The notes beneath the pieces are model-generated. The model saw only the letters and a list, made by a program, of their open reading frames with translations. It was not told the origin of the DNA and made no database searches. Positions 1 through 10,897 of a stretch of DNA of 64,000 nt are shown one piece after another; the first letter of the stretch is position 1; every line of letters starts with the position of its first letter. The position numbers were made by a program, and so were the translations under genes. Source of the stretch: Siphlonurus alternatus (taxonomy: Eukaryota > Arthropoda > Insecta > Ephemeroptera > Siphlonuridae); the NCBI GenBank assembly GCA_949825025.1, contig OX463779.1:42602249-42666248 (forward strand), in the 5' to 3' direction.

Positions 1-1307
1 CTTTTATTTTATTTTGATTAGTTTCAGGATTTATATATATATACAGTACTTACAAATTTTTATATTATAGAATACTGTAATTCGGATATTTTTTCGGAAG
101 AAAATTGAGTTTTAAATTAAGTGCTTTCTATTATAAACAGATTATTTTTTTTTATGGTTTTAGATTATCGTTATTCTCGATATATATGACTTGCGCACAA
201 GTGAAATAAAAATTTGTACCTATTACAGTTCATTTCTGTCAGTTCAATTTTAAATCATTCCTAGAATCGGTGTACGTGTCACTTAATTGAATTTGATTTT
301 TAAAATTTATTTAATAATCCGAGTTCACATCATTGAGATGTTGTAAAAAAAAAAAAAAAATAAAAAATTTAGTTGCTTCTCTTATTTTTGTTAAATTTTG
401 TCTGCACCGTGTGGAGCAATCAATTAAATGAAAGTGCAGCACATGTGAGAGCGTTTTAATTTATGCAATAGTAGTTATAGGCATGCTTTGTAAGGGAAAT
501 AAAACATTTATATATAATTCACCCTTTTTTCCTGTTAGAATTAGAAACTTACTTATAATTTGTTTATTTTAAAGAAAAGACTACTATGTATAGTCTATAT
601 ATCTCTTAAGGCTCAATTTTTTATTGAACTTTTTTTTTTTTAAATTTCTATCATTTTTCCTTTTCCTTCTTATATCCAGTCATTACTCGATCTTCATGGG
701 GGGGGGGTTAAACCCCGAACCCCCCCCCCTTGGCTAGCCACTGGGATGAGCCAATTACAGAGCAGAAAAAAGTCCACTTTCTGCATGGGCATGAAAGTTC
801 ATTAAAAGGAACTGACCAATAAAAAGAAAGGAAGTTTCCACCCCAAAAAGGTGTTATCGTTAAGTGGTCGACTTCAACGGTTCAAAAATCGTAATTTTCA
901 CCACAAATTACCCCCAGAGAGTCTCATCTTCCAATATAATTCCTCAGGAGCTCTGGAAATTGGCACCAAAGTTGGTGGTTTTCCCATGAGGTTACAGGGG
1001 GCGTGGCCTAAAAGGTCCAATTTTCTCAAACCGCGTATACCCCCATCCCAATTCCCAATGGAGCATAGCCCTGGACGACATATGCCTCTTTTTGTGCGGC
1101 GCTCTTTTTTTAACGTCAAACGTCAGAACTGTCCGGGAAAAAGCAGATCGTGATGAATTTTTTTTTTATACATGATACAATTATTTTTTTAAATTATTTA
1201 TAAAATTAAAAAAATATAAAAGTTGAAGCGGTTCCCCTCCTTTAACTAAAATACAGTAAATATCGCATGGACAATTTTTCATTATAAATAAATATATCAC
1301 ACAAAAA
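1..1307. other. AT-rich non-coding stretch
   Basis: No convincing exon or structured repeat is seen. It lies on the intronic side of the microexon at 1870-1917. A run of G followed by a run of C near 700-730 and a GC-richer patch at about 850-1150 look like old transposon debris, but no ends can be defined. Confidence 0.4.
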
Positions 1308-1653
1308 CAGTGATGTGAAATTCACGCGAAGATTCGTCGCCGAATATGCGCCTGCGAATATGCGCGCAAATGCGCGAAAGTTGCTTTCAAGTTTCAACAT
1401 GGCAGCCGCCCGCAATTAAAATCACGTGAGCACCTCGGCACCTGAAAGGCCGATTGCTTTCATTCCATGATAAATGAACTCTATTTTGAATTAAACATTA
1501 ATTAAGCAAGGGATTATCCTAAGAAAAGAACGATAATATTATCGGTAGCATTTACTGTAGCTTTAACCAGTCATAAATAGTTATTTTTGTGGCGGGAAAT
1601 TCAAATTTCAATATTCGCGAATATGCGCGAATATGCGAGGACTAACATCACTG
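1308..1653. mobile_element. Non-autonomous hAT-type MITE with 8-bp TSD
   Basis: The element begins CAGTGATGT and ends with its inverse ACATCACTG. It is flanked on both sides by the identical 8-bp direct repeat CACAAAAA (1300-1307 and 1654-1661). CAGTG termini with an 8-bp duplication are the hAT signature. The interior carries repeated GAATATGCGCG motifs near both ends. It has no coding capacity. It sits to the left of the microexon at 1870-1917. Confidence 0.85.
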
Positions 1654-1869
1654 CACAAAAATATTGCACCAAAAGATTTGAAAGTTGCCATTTTTCATTT
1701 CAACAAAGCAATACAAAGTTAATCCAATTAAAAATAAATTAAACCCCAGCTTTAATTAAAACATTAATTTAATCCTAGATCTTAAATAAAATAATTTACA
1801 CTTTATATAGCTACAAATTTTATATTTTGAGTGAACATCCCAAAATGTTGTCTAGTAAACAAAACTCAC

Positions 1870-1917
1870 GCAGATCTTTGAAAGGCTCGTGATACTGGGG
1901 AGGCTCCACGGTGGCAG
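1870..1917 (-). CDS. 48-nt microexon of the unknown gene starting at 7918
   Basis: Read on the minus strand, the exon follows the acceptor TTTGTTTCAG and ends at the donor GTGAGT. It completes the split codon left by the 7705-7918 exon (T+CT = Ser) and continues ATVEPPQYHEPFKDL, ending in phase 1. The strong splice sites on both sides and the matching phase support a real exon. The next exon must lie beyond the left edge. Function not recognised. Confidence 0.55.
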
Positions 1918-1934
1918 CTGAAACAAATATAACG

Positions 1935-2155
1935 TTTATTGGAGAAAAACAGTAGGAGATTTTAAGAACTGTCGAACCAAAATTTAGAAAATTTACACTA
2001 TTAAAGTAAGGTGACACTCCAAATGTTAAAATGCCATTTCTGAAATGTTTAAGTCTATATAATAAGCTACCAAGTGACATAAAAAGTGTTGACAACCTCA
2101 AGAACTTTCATTTAAGTGTTAAAGATCTGTTGTTGGATAAGTGTTTTTATAGCTC
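1935..2155 (+). mobile_element. 3' remnant of a non-LTR retrotransposon
   Basis: A reading of about 2040-2155 gives a LINE C-terminal tail (YNKLPSDIKSVDNLKNFHLS), typical of the segment after reverse transcriptase in Jockey/CR1-type elements. It is followed directly by the endonuclease part of another LINE copy at about 2156, so two LINE pieces are joined head to tail here. Confidence 0.55.
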
Positions 2156-3096
2156 TAAAATTTCTAAAAAAAATTAAAAAAATTCTAAATATTGATTCAA
2201 ATATTAAACTCTTTTTAACTGAATTTGAAATGCTTTGTAAAAAGCTTAATAAATATTGTAAAAATATAAATGATTTTTTTGTAATTGCAGGAGATGTTAA
2301 TTTTAACTTGCTTAACTGCAATTCAAATATAATCCAATACAAAGACATTCTTGATTCTTTTAAGCTGGAAGTAGTTAATAAGTCTCCAACTAGAGACTCA
2401 AAGAAAACTGCTACTCTAATTGATCACATAATAATAAAAAGTAAGGATAATATAACTATTGAGTATAAAACTGAGCACACAAATCTTTCTGACCATATGT
2501 ATACAATGGTCACAATAAAATTGAGTAATATTACAACAATTAATTTAAAAAACAAAGCTACATTCACTTATAAACGGGAATTTGACAAATGTAATTTTGA
2601 TAATTTTTTATTGCTTTTAGTCCGTGAAAAATGGCATGATCTATTGACTCCTTTCAAAAGCTCTAATGAAAGATGGTCTTTGTTTTTAGAAACTATAAAA
2701 TTTCACTTTGATGAGGCTTTTCCAATTATAAAAAAGAAGGTATCATGTGAACCAAAAAAACCTCGATGGATTGTTAACAACCCTCATCTTATTGAAGAAG
2801 GCAATTACTTAAAACGTTTACACTATCAAGTAAAATTTTATAACTCAACTTTATCCTCTGAATATAAAAGTAAAATGATCATTCATAAGCAAAACATAGC
2901 TAATGCAAAATTTAAAGAAAATGATCTTGAACTGCAAAAAGCAAATAATAAAGTTAAAGCCACATGGAATATAATCAATAAAGCATGTAATACTAAAAAA
3001 TTGTTGCACAAAAAAAATCGTGAATTATGTATTAATGATGAAATAATCACAAATCCTAATCAAATATGCAATATTTTTAATGTTTTTTTTTGTTAA
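2116..3096 (+). pseudogene. LINE ORF2, endonuclease C-terminal half plus linker
   Basis: From about residue 55 the translation shows IAGDVNFNLL (the GDFN-type APE motif), then LIDHI and NLSDH, matching the last conserved blocks of an AP-like endonuclease. A lysine/asparagine-rich linker follows. The frame ends after a T-run at about 3085-3095, where a shift into another frame would continue toward the reverse transcriptase. The N-terminal catalytic residues are absent, so the endonuclease cannot be functional. Confidence 0.8.
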
Positions 3097-5083
3097 AACT
3101 GTTGAAGATTTAATTTCGGATAAATTCCTACCCTCTTATTATTTTGAAAATAATATTATTCAAAATGATGAAAATGCCCCTATATTAAATTTTTAAATGA
3201 TAGAGTCGACTTTTATATTAAATGTAATGAAATCATTGCCTAATAAATATGCGGCGGGACCAGATGAGATCCCTTATACAGTTGTTAAATACTGTGCCCA
3301 TGTATTAGCTATACCTCTAACAAACTTAATTAACCATTCAATATTTGAAGGTATTTTCCCTGATTGTTTAAAAACATCAAAAGTATATGCTACCCACAAA
3401 AAAGGCCCATTAACAAACATTGATAATTATAGACAAATTTCAAATACTTCAGTTTTTGGTAAAATTCTTGAACATACTTTAGACGACCAACTCACTACTT
3501 ATCGAGTTGAAAATAATTTAATTACCCCCTGTCAGCATGGATTTTTAAAATTCCGATCTACAGATACTGCAATGTTCGATTTATTAAAACATATATATGC
3601 AGCGCTAGACCGTAAACAATATTGTATTGCAATATTTTTTGATTTATCGAAAGCCTTCGATAGTTTGGATAAAAATATTTTATTGCATAAGCTTGATAAC
3701 ATTGGTGTTGGAGTATCAAGTCGCAACTTGATAGATTCATATTTGACAAACCGTGAACAATATGTTGAAATTAACGCAATAATCAATGAAGAAAATCAAA
3801 CTTATAAATCAGAAAAATTGCCCATAAAACTTGGTGTGCCTCAAGGAGGAAAAATTTCAGCTTCCTTTTTTAATACGGGAACAAATGATTTACCTGATTA
3901 TATAAAAAATGCTAAATTGGTGGTATATGCTGATGATACAACGGCTGTAGTTACAGCCGATAGTGAAATTGAATTAATTCACAAAGTTAAACTTACTATA
4001 AATGAAGTGCACATGTGGTGTACAAATAATAAACTTATGCTGAACACAGCAAAAACTGAATATATTCAATTTCACTCTCCCAGGCAAATTCCAACACATA
4101 GCTATTTACTACATTTATCCGGAGAAATTATTAAAAGAGCCGAGTCGGTCAAATTTCTTGGATTGTACATCAATGAATGCTTGGATTGGACTACACATGT
4201 TAATATTTTATGTAAAAAGCTAAATTCAGCTAATTTTATGTTGTATTCAATTAGAAATTATGTCTCTCATGAAACATTGCTAACTATATATTATGCACAT
4301 TTTTATTCACATTTAGCATATGGTATAATTAATTGGGGATGCAGATCTGAGCTATTAACTCGTTGTTTTATTTTGCAAAAGAGAGCTCTTAGAACAATAT
4401 TAAGGCTCCCAAAGGGACAGTCTTGTATTTCACACTTTAAAGCCAATAATATGTTAACTGTCCCTTGCATTTATATCTTAAATTGTGCCTCTTTTAAAAA
4501 AAATAATCCAAGTTTTTATGTTCAAAATGATTGTTTCCACAATTATAATACTAGACATAAATCGAATGTTGCTACTGAAAAACATAATTCCGAATTCTTC
4601 AAAAACTGTTCTCTGTACCGAACAGTTAAATTTTTCGAATTTTTACCTAATTGTCTTAAAGAAATAGAAAGTAATAAACTATTTCGAACTAAACTGAAAA
4701 AGGTATTGATATCCAAAGAGTTTTATTCCATTAAGGCTTTCGAGAGTAATAAATTATCTGAGAGAATTCTGTTGGAATAAATAAACAACAATCAGAAACT
4801 TAATCAATTCAAGTCTTGAATCATGATAAAATAAAAATTGTTGATAATAATTCGCAAAAAATAATGGATAGTGTTTTTAGCTGAAATTGAATTTGTTATT
4901 CCCCCTAATTTTCTTTTTGTTATGTTAAAGATAAATAATTGTATTTGCTCATTATGTATGTTATGATATTGTGTGTGTTGTTTTGTATTTATATTAAAAC
5001 TTGACGTGAACATATGTTTGCCCTGCACAACCTGTAAAAGTTCAAAATGAATAAATAAAAAATAAATAAAAATAAAAAAATAG
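2156..5083 (+). mobile_element. 5'-truncated Jockey/CR1-like LINE
   Basis: The copy runs from the C-terminal half of an APE-type endonuclease through a full reverse-transcriptase core to an A-rich tail of AATAAA-like units at about 5045-5083. The 5' part (ORF1 and first half of the endonuclease) is missing, the usual result of aborted target-primed reverse transcription. One frameshift and one stop disable the coding frame. It lies inside the long intron between the exons at 1870-1917 and 7705-7918. Confidence 0.85.
3197..4780 (+). pseudogene. LINE ORF2, reverse transcriptase
   Basis: 527 codons cover a complete non-LTR reverse-transcriptase core. In order: AAGPDEIPYTVVK, an NYRQIS block, FFDLSKAFD (motif A, catalytic Asp), LGVPQGGKIS (motif B), VVYADDTT (motif C, catalytic Asp pair) and VKFLGLYIN, then a C-terminal region ending in the NKLSERILLE tail. 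The catalytic residues are intact, but an in-frame TAA just before 3197 and the frameshift upstream separate it from the endonuclease. The frame was probably disabled only a moderate time ago. Confidence 0.9.
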
Positions 5084-5140
5084 CGTCAAGAGCAATATGG
5101 ACGACCATGATTTTTCTGCATGTTAATAGTCCCATTTTAA

Positions 5141-5478
5141 AGGTATACAGGCCTCAAATTACAAATTAGACAGTCATTAAGTGTTGCTCAAGTTTATAAT
5201 CAACATTCGTATTATTTTTACCTGCAAGCGGTGCGTCTGTGCGAAGTCGCGCTGTAAAGAAAGTCCTTGCTGACGTCACAACTCACAGCTAGCACCGATT
5301 AGCATTGAGTTGTGACGTCATCAAGGACTTCGTGACGTCATCAAGAACTAAATTTCTTACTTTGAACTGCGACTTCGCACGGATGCATCACGCGTGGAAA
5401 AAAATGATGCGAATGTTGATTATATACTCTAAACCCACTTGGTGACTGTCTAATTTGTAATTTGAGGCCTGTATGCCT
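5141..5478. mobile_element. TTAA-flanked palindromic MITE carrying three CRE sites
   Basis: Both ends carry the same inverted repeat, AGGTATACAGGCCTCAAAT on the left and AGGCATACAGGCCTCAAAT on the right, about 38 bp long. TTAA lies directly outside each end (5137-5140, 5479-5482). TTAA targets with AGG termini fit Kolobok-type elements, though piggyBac-like is possible. The centre holds TGACGTCA three times (5271, 5313, 5333). Confidence 0.8.
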
Positions 5479-5599
5479 TTAAGTATTGCTAATTAATGAT
5501 ATATCCTATTAACCTCAACAAAAGTCTACTGTGATGTTTTGGTTGTAGGAGAGAGAACAATAAATAACACAATTTTGAATTTTTTGAAAAAAAAACAAA

Positions 5600-5815
5600 A
5601 AAAATCCACACATGAATATTATGAAAAAAAAAATTAAAATGTTCTCCTCAACATCCCCTATCAGTAGCTAAAAAATCAGGTCTGCAAATTCGAGCTAGTT
5701 TTTAAGTTATGAATTTTTAAAGTTAACTGATTTAACATGGAAGTTCTATTCCTAAATGTGAAAGTACCGGTAGTTAACTTTAAAAATTCATAACTCAAAA
5801 ACTAGCTTGAGAACT
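5600..5815. mobile_element. Partial copy of the TTAA fold-back family
   Basis: The central inverted repeat is recognisable (GTTCTCCTC...CCCCTATCAGTAGCTA, then TTTTTAAAGTTAACT facing AGTTAACTTTAAAAATTC), as in the full copies at 14116, 24944 and 56706. The TTAAGGGTAAGG termini are missing on both sides. Confidence 0.65.
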
Positions 5816-6589
5816 TATACATTCATTAATAAATTGATTAAAAATATGTGGGAAATATATTATGCATATATAAAATGAAAAGTGTGGCATAAGGCATGAT
5901 TTAAATAATGTTGCACATAATTGGTTACATCAATCTCTTGTTATAACTGTATATATTATCATGGTAAATTCAACACATGAATGTATTCAATGCAATGTCC
6001 GTGTCTCATGGCTAGAAACTTGATAAAAAGTTTCCAGCCATGATATATAATATATTATTGCTGTATATCACAAGCAAGCAGAGCAAGGGAACTGTACGAG
6101 ATTGGTATTGATATAGAGCGTTGAGTGTATCACATACATACACGTATGGTACCATCTTGGGAAAATGTTAACACATTATAACACCAATACATGAATAATT
6201 ATATCAGGCGCAAATCCAGGAAAAAAAATTGGGGGAGGGGGGGGGGGACGGAGGAAGAGGGAGCTGCCTCCATAGAGCCAATTAATTTTAAATAAAATTG
6301 TAGTGAGGGAAATGCCTTTATTGCTCATGTTAAATCGGGGGGGGGGGGGGGGGGGGAAGGGTCTGGATCCGTGCCTGAAATATATTCATTAAATATACCT
6401 AAGTTTTGTAAATCAGTGAAACTACAGTGTGGTTATGTGCATATATATTATTATGTATGTATATTATATCGATCTACAGTAAATGAATACATAATTTCTA
6501 CTGGTATGCATAAAGCATTAAAATGAACACGACATTATATTGCACACTGCTTTAGGGTCAGACGATTATAATAGGAAGCTAGAGGCCAA

Positions 6590-7520
6590 TCATGTTTGGT
6601 TTATACTATAATAGAGGACTTGTCCTTACAGTGATCACCGACATCTGTGAAAAGCGCCGCAACCCGCAGCACTTGATAGTGATATAGAAATGAAAAAATG
6701 CATTGCGAAGATAAGGGGAAAACTTTGTGAACCGAGAGTTAGCTAGGTATGAAAGAAGCTAAAAAGTTAACATTTTCTACTGCCAAAGCAAGGTATATAT
6801 CTTCTAGTTTGCTTTAGTGCTAGGGTGAAAACAATAGGTGACTTGTCCTTACACTGATCCTCATCATCTGTGAGTGGCGCTGCAACTTTTTGCAACTTGC
6901 AGTTCAAAGTCGACCAATCACTTGACAGCATGACGACATGCTGTTCATGATCCATCAATGGCTGCTCTGTGGTCAACCAAACGCTTGGCAGCATGACGTC
7001 ACACACGAGCCGCGGTGGCCCGAGGTAGTTGTCTTTATCTCGCTAGTCTTTGGAATTGAGCAGAGCTAGGGTGAAAACAATTGTACTGAAGCAAACTAGA
7101 AGAGGTATAACACGTTTTGGCAGTGGAAAATGTTAACTTTTTAACTTCTTTCGTACCTAACTTGCGGTTCACAAAATTTTCTCCTCATCTTCGCAACGTA
7201 TTGCTTCGTTTCGACACACTTTGACCGTGCACGAAGTAAACGAAGTTGTAGTGCCACTCATAGATGGCGAGGGTCAGTGTAAGGACAAGTCGCCTATTGT
7301 ACTGCAGCAAACAAGAATATATTATATACCACGTTTTAGCAGTGAAAAGTGTAAACTTTTTATCTTCTTTCATACCTAACTCGCGGTTCACAACATTTTC
7401 TCCCCATCTCCGCAATGTATTGTTTCGTTTCTACATACTTTGACCGTACACGAAGTTGCAGCGCCACTCACAGATGGCGAGGGACGAGGGACAGTGTATA
7501 AGGACAGGTCGCCTATTATG
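6590..7520. repeat. Cluster of direct and inverted copies of a ~220-bp unit
   Basis: The motif GACTTGTCCTTACA occurs near 6617 and 6840 on the plus strand and inverted near 7285 and 7500. The motif GCTAGGGTGAAAACAA occurs at about 6819 and 7066. Between them lie repeated segments, including TTCGTACCTAACTTGCGGTTC near 7150 and TTCATACCTAACTCGCGGTTC near 7370. This looks like nested or tandemly duplicated MITEs of one family. Confidence 0.65.
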
Positions 7521-7704
7521 ATATTAAGTCAAGACCCCGTCAGGATTCCTGAGTGGCCATAGTCCGAGCCTGCACTGTTTGATACTAAAAAGTAACCTTA
7601 GTATGATACGGAGAGTAATATAATATTTAATAATGATAATATTTGTCTGTGATAATAACACAGACAATGATAATAATAATTATGTATGCATACTGTACAC
7701 TCAC

Positions 7705-7918
7705 AAGAAAGTTTGCGTCGTTTGAGTGGTCTGCCGGGTCGCCTGCGTTGCGGCTCCAAGTTAGCAGGTGTCTTTTTGCAGTGGAAGTCCAGCGTATCTG
7801 CTACTTTGGCCAAGCAAAGGTTTTCCAGCGATTGCAGGTTAGTGACAGCAGAAAACTGCACCTTGAAATTCTGCAAGTCTTCTGGCATCGTCTCCCAAGT
7901 CTCCGCATCAGCAGCCAT
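7705..7918 (-). CDS. First coding exon of an unrecognised nuclear-type protein
   Basis: The ATG at 7918 opens a 71-codon exon beginning MAADAETWETMPEDLQ and ending with a basic stretch, RRRPGRPLKRRKL, which combines an AT-hook-like RPGRP core with a nuclear localisation signal. The exon ends at a consensus donor, TT|GTGAGT, in phase 1, which matches the acceptor phase of the microexon at 1870-1917. An in-frame stop lies just upstream of the ATG, and a TGACG-containing inverted motif (GACGTCTCGTC) at about 7942-7953 may be promoter-proximal. A palindromic MITE begins 70 bp upstream. I do not recognise the family; a chromatin-associated role is inference from the basic segment alone. Confidence 0.6.
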
Positions 7919-7987
7919 CCTCGCGACTTGAGAGTGCTTGACGAGACGTCAAGAAATTTTAATTTTTCGGTGCTTTCGTCATATATA

Positions 7988-8160
7988 CAGTATAACAGAT
8001 CTTAGTTTACCACTAAACAGCTCAGTAGACTAGACGGCGCCAGATATATCAGCCAATGAAAAGGTGGCCAGCTGACATTTTAGCCTTTTCATTGGCTGAT
8101 ATATCTGGCGCCGTCTAGTCTACTGAGCTGTTTAGTGGTAAACTAAGATCTGTTATACTG
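7988..8160. mobile_element. 173-bp Tc1/mariner-like palindromic MITE, copy 1
   Basis: Almost perfect inverted repeat starting CAGTATAACAGATCTTAG and ending with its inverse, flanked by TA on both sides. The arms contain CTAGACGGCGCCAGATATAT and an inverted CCAAT (CAGCCAATGAAAAGG). A second 173-bp copy lies at 62779-62951. It sits immediately upstream of the 7918 start codon. Confidence 0.85.
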
Positions 8161-8612
8161 TATCTGCTCGGAAATTATTTAATTACTTTTGCAGTAATGT
8201 AAAAGATGATAATAATATAAATATGAAAGTTGTTTAATAAAATAGAAGACATAAAGACTTGAAAAATGTCGAGAGCAATTACCTTTCCCACGAAAATGCT
8301 GAACCCACGGCCCCACGCTGAACAGACGCTGAACAGAGAGAAGCAGGAGAGAAGTCGCTGAACCGGATGTTCACGATGTTCCGGATGTTCACAAGATTGT
8401 TTATCGTTAGTCAGTTGCGGACGCCGCGAAACACTTCAATTTCAAGTTTTCCATCTTTTTTTCGCGACTTTTAATTTATATTATATATATTATTAGTCTT
8501 TTATTAAACACAGAAAGTGTACATATTTATTTACATATGTACATATTGTATATAATAATAATATGCTTATAATTATTATTTATTTTTATCTTGCTATGCT
8601 CATAGGTATTGA

Positions 8613-8720
8613 GGGTAAGGTAACACGCCCATCAATGTTAAAAAAATTTCCACGCATGAAAATCATGAAACAAATTTATATATCATAAAATGTTTTCCTC
8701 TACAATGTAGAGTCTACATA
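8613..8720 (+). mobile_element. Left-arm fragment of the TTAA fold-back family
   Basis: The sequence GGGTAAGGTAACACGCCC followed by AATGTTAAAAAAATTTCC and GTTTTCCTCTACA matches the left arm of the full copies elsewhere in the window. It breaks off before the centre and runs into a TA-rich stretch. Confidence 0.6.
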
Positions 8721-8782
8721 TATATCGATCCTATAATATAGCTCGAATCCATATTTTATTTTATTATATATATATATATAGG

Positions 8783-9690
8783 GCGACCAGTATTGGTCAG
8801 AGACAAGGCCTATAGCCTATGAGACCTTAGTGAGACCAATTTACTGGAGTATGCATGTAGTGTGTGGGATCCATATAGGCAGATTTTTTTTTTTTACAAG
8901 AATACACCCCTAAGAGCTTACAGCTCGCGGCGGGTTACTGCATGGGTAGGGATAAGGTAGGGAACGGATTAGTGGCCACGGCCTGCATGCTTACGCGTCC
9001 CAGCATTCGCTGAGGTGAGACACTGAGGAAACCGTGGAAAACCTCAGTCAGGACGGACACCTCTACTTTTTCTCAATGGACCAAAGCGATTTCCAAAGCC
9101 TGGGGAACCACACACAAGTGCATCACTGCACTGGGTGGAAAGCGAGACGAATTTACCCCAGGGAGGGAGCAGCGTATTTTTTACTTAAAACGGTCACCCA
9201 TCCAAGTACTAACCACGCTCGACGTAGCCTGACTTCGGTGATCTAACAAGAACCGGTCAATGCACTGCGCCACGCTCGACCTCCATTGGAAAGGGAAAGA
9301 AGAAGGAGTTGGAAAAGGTACGTACGTACGTCCTGAGGAGGGCTGCTAGAAGAGTTATATGGGTATAGAATGAGAAAAAATGCTGGAGACTTATAGCTAT
9401 AGTTGCAGATGACAAAAAGGTGTGGAAGGATTATGAAAGCGTGTCGAAAATGATTCAGACTTTGGAGTGGGAGCCACTCGAGGATAGGGGTGGAAGCTGG
9501 AGCTCAGGGGTAGTGGAAGTGACGTGGGAAAGTACTCCTTCATAAACCGAACAGTGAGGGAGTGGAATTCCCTGCCGTCCGAGGTGGTGGGGGCAGAGAG
9601 TTACGGGGGATTTAAGAGTGCGTTCAGCTCAGTTGAGCACTATAATGCGAGCCACCGTGGTTTAGCCACATTTGCCGCAGATCATTAAAA
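8783..9690 (+). mobile_element. 3' fragment of a LINE, interrupted by a SINE
   Basis: The two halves, 8783-8885 and about 9289-9690, match the LINE copy at 19600-20480 in the opposite orientation, for example GGAGTTGGAAAAGGT and GTGGAATTCCCTGCCGTCC. The 3' end is a short tandem tail of AAATCTAAATCT. The reading frame is degraded. The insertion at 8885-9288 splits the reverse-transcriptase C-terminal region. Confidence 0.75.
8885..9290 (-). mobile_element. 5S-rRNA-derived SINE (SINE3 type), copy 1
   Basis: On the minus strand the element starts with a 5S rRNA-like head containing GATCACCGAAGT and GGTTAGTACTTGGATGGGTG followed by ACCG, matching the internal promoter region of arthropod 5S genes. 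A body with CTGACTGAGGTTTTCCACGG follows, and the element ends in poly-A (the T-run at 8886-8896). It is inserted in a LINE fragment. A diverged copy lies at 53015-53350. Confidence 0.8.
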
Positions 9691-9714
9691 TCTAAATCTA
9701 AAAAAATCTATATA

Positions 9715-9770
<56 letters not shown>
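9715..9770. repeat. (TA)n microsatellite
   Basis: An uninterrupted TA dinucleotide run follows the LINE 3' tail. Confidence 0.95.
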
Positions 9771-9771
<1 letters not shown>

Positions 9772-9810
9772 CATAATTTTCATGTGTATGGGAATTTTTT
9801 TTACATTAAT

Positions 9811-10244
9811 AGACAATTTGCATCAACTTTTTTTAGTAGCTCAATCGAAAGAGGAGGTCGAAAAATACACCTGTGAATTTTATGCGATTTTTATTCGTAC
9901 TGCATCATGGCTAAAAGAGAGGTCACGTGACCTGGAGCCGGCGCCCGTGACGTCACTTAACTGTTCCGTCAAACAAACGATCGACTTTATAACGCTTGCA
10001 AACAGCCACGTTGCTATGGAAACAAGCAACAATTAATTTATTGTTTACAAGCGTTATATAGACAATCGTTTGCTTGACCAGACAGTTCAATGACGTCACG
10101 GGCGACACGGGCGCCGACTCCAGGTCACGTGACCTCTCTTTTAGCCATGATGCAGTACGAATAAAAATCACATAAAATTCACAGGTGTATTTTTCGACCT
10201 CCTCTTTCGATTGAGCTACTAAAAAAAGTTGATGCAAATTGTCC
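9811..10244. mobile_element. ~434-bp palindromic element with CRE and E-box sites
   Basis: The left arm (from GACAATTTGCATCAAC) and right arm are near-perfect inverted repeats of about 200 bp. Each arm contains TCACGTGACCT and TGACGTCA (9948 and 10091). The outer motif AGCTCAATCGAAAGAGGAGG resembles the AATCGAAAG ends of the palindrome at 44530-44858, so the two are probably related families. Long open frames in both strands are a by-product of the palindrome. Confidence 0.8.
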
Positions 10245-10697
10245 ATTGGGCGCGCTAAATCTTAAACCCTTCTTACCCTTTTGTAAACAAAAACTTTTTT
10301 TCCTTTGCTCGAGCTTGGTCATTGCTGTGTAAACAAAATTATGTATATGTATAATCTACATAAAATATGTATAAAATATAATATGTATATTTATAATGAA
10401 TTTAAAACCAAATGGATAATTATACTATAAATATATGTATAATATATTTTAAGCTTCAGTAATTAATTTAACAACGAGAATTTCACACGTACGTGACACA
10501 AAAAATTGATTTTTTATTCTAGACCTTTAAAATCATGTTTTTGAAACAATTATCATCATATGGATTTTTTTTAAATATATAATATATTCAGTGCTGTATT
10601 TTTAAATCAAAGTACAAATATTTATTTGATTTTGGCTCTTAAAAACACAGCAACTAAAACTATAAATTAAGGCATCATATATCTCATTCTGGTTGAG

Positions 10698-10811
<114 letters not shown>

Positions 10812-10897
10812 CAGTATATTTTTGAGTTTTGGTGTAACGACATATAATATATTGTAAAACATCCTGCATTTACACTCATAAATACACTGCAGATATA

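Noticed and set aside
851..1153. Open frames on both strands
   Set aside because: No splice or domain support; probably decayed transposon sequence.
9782..10246. Two similar frames on opposite strands (LHQLFLVAQSKEEVEKYTC)
   Set aside because: Mirror images made by the arms of a palindromic element, with no family signature or start context.
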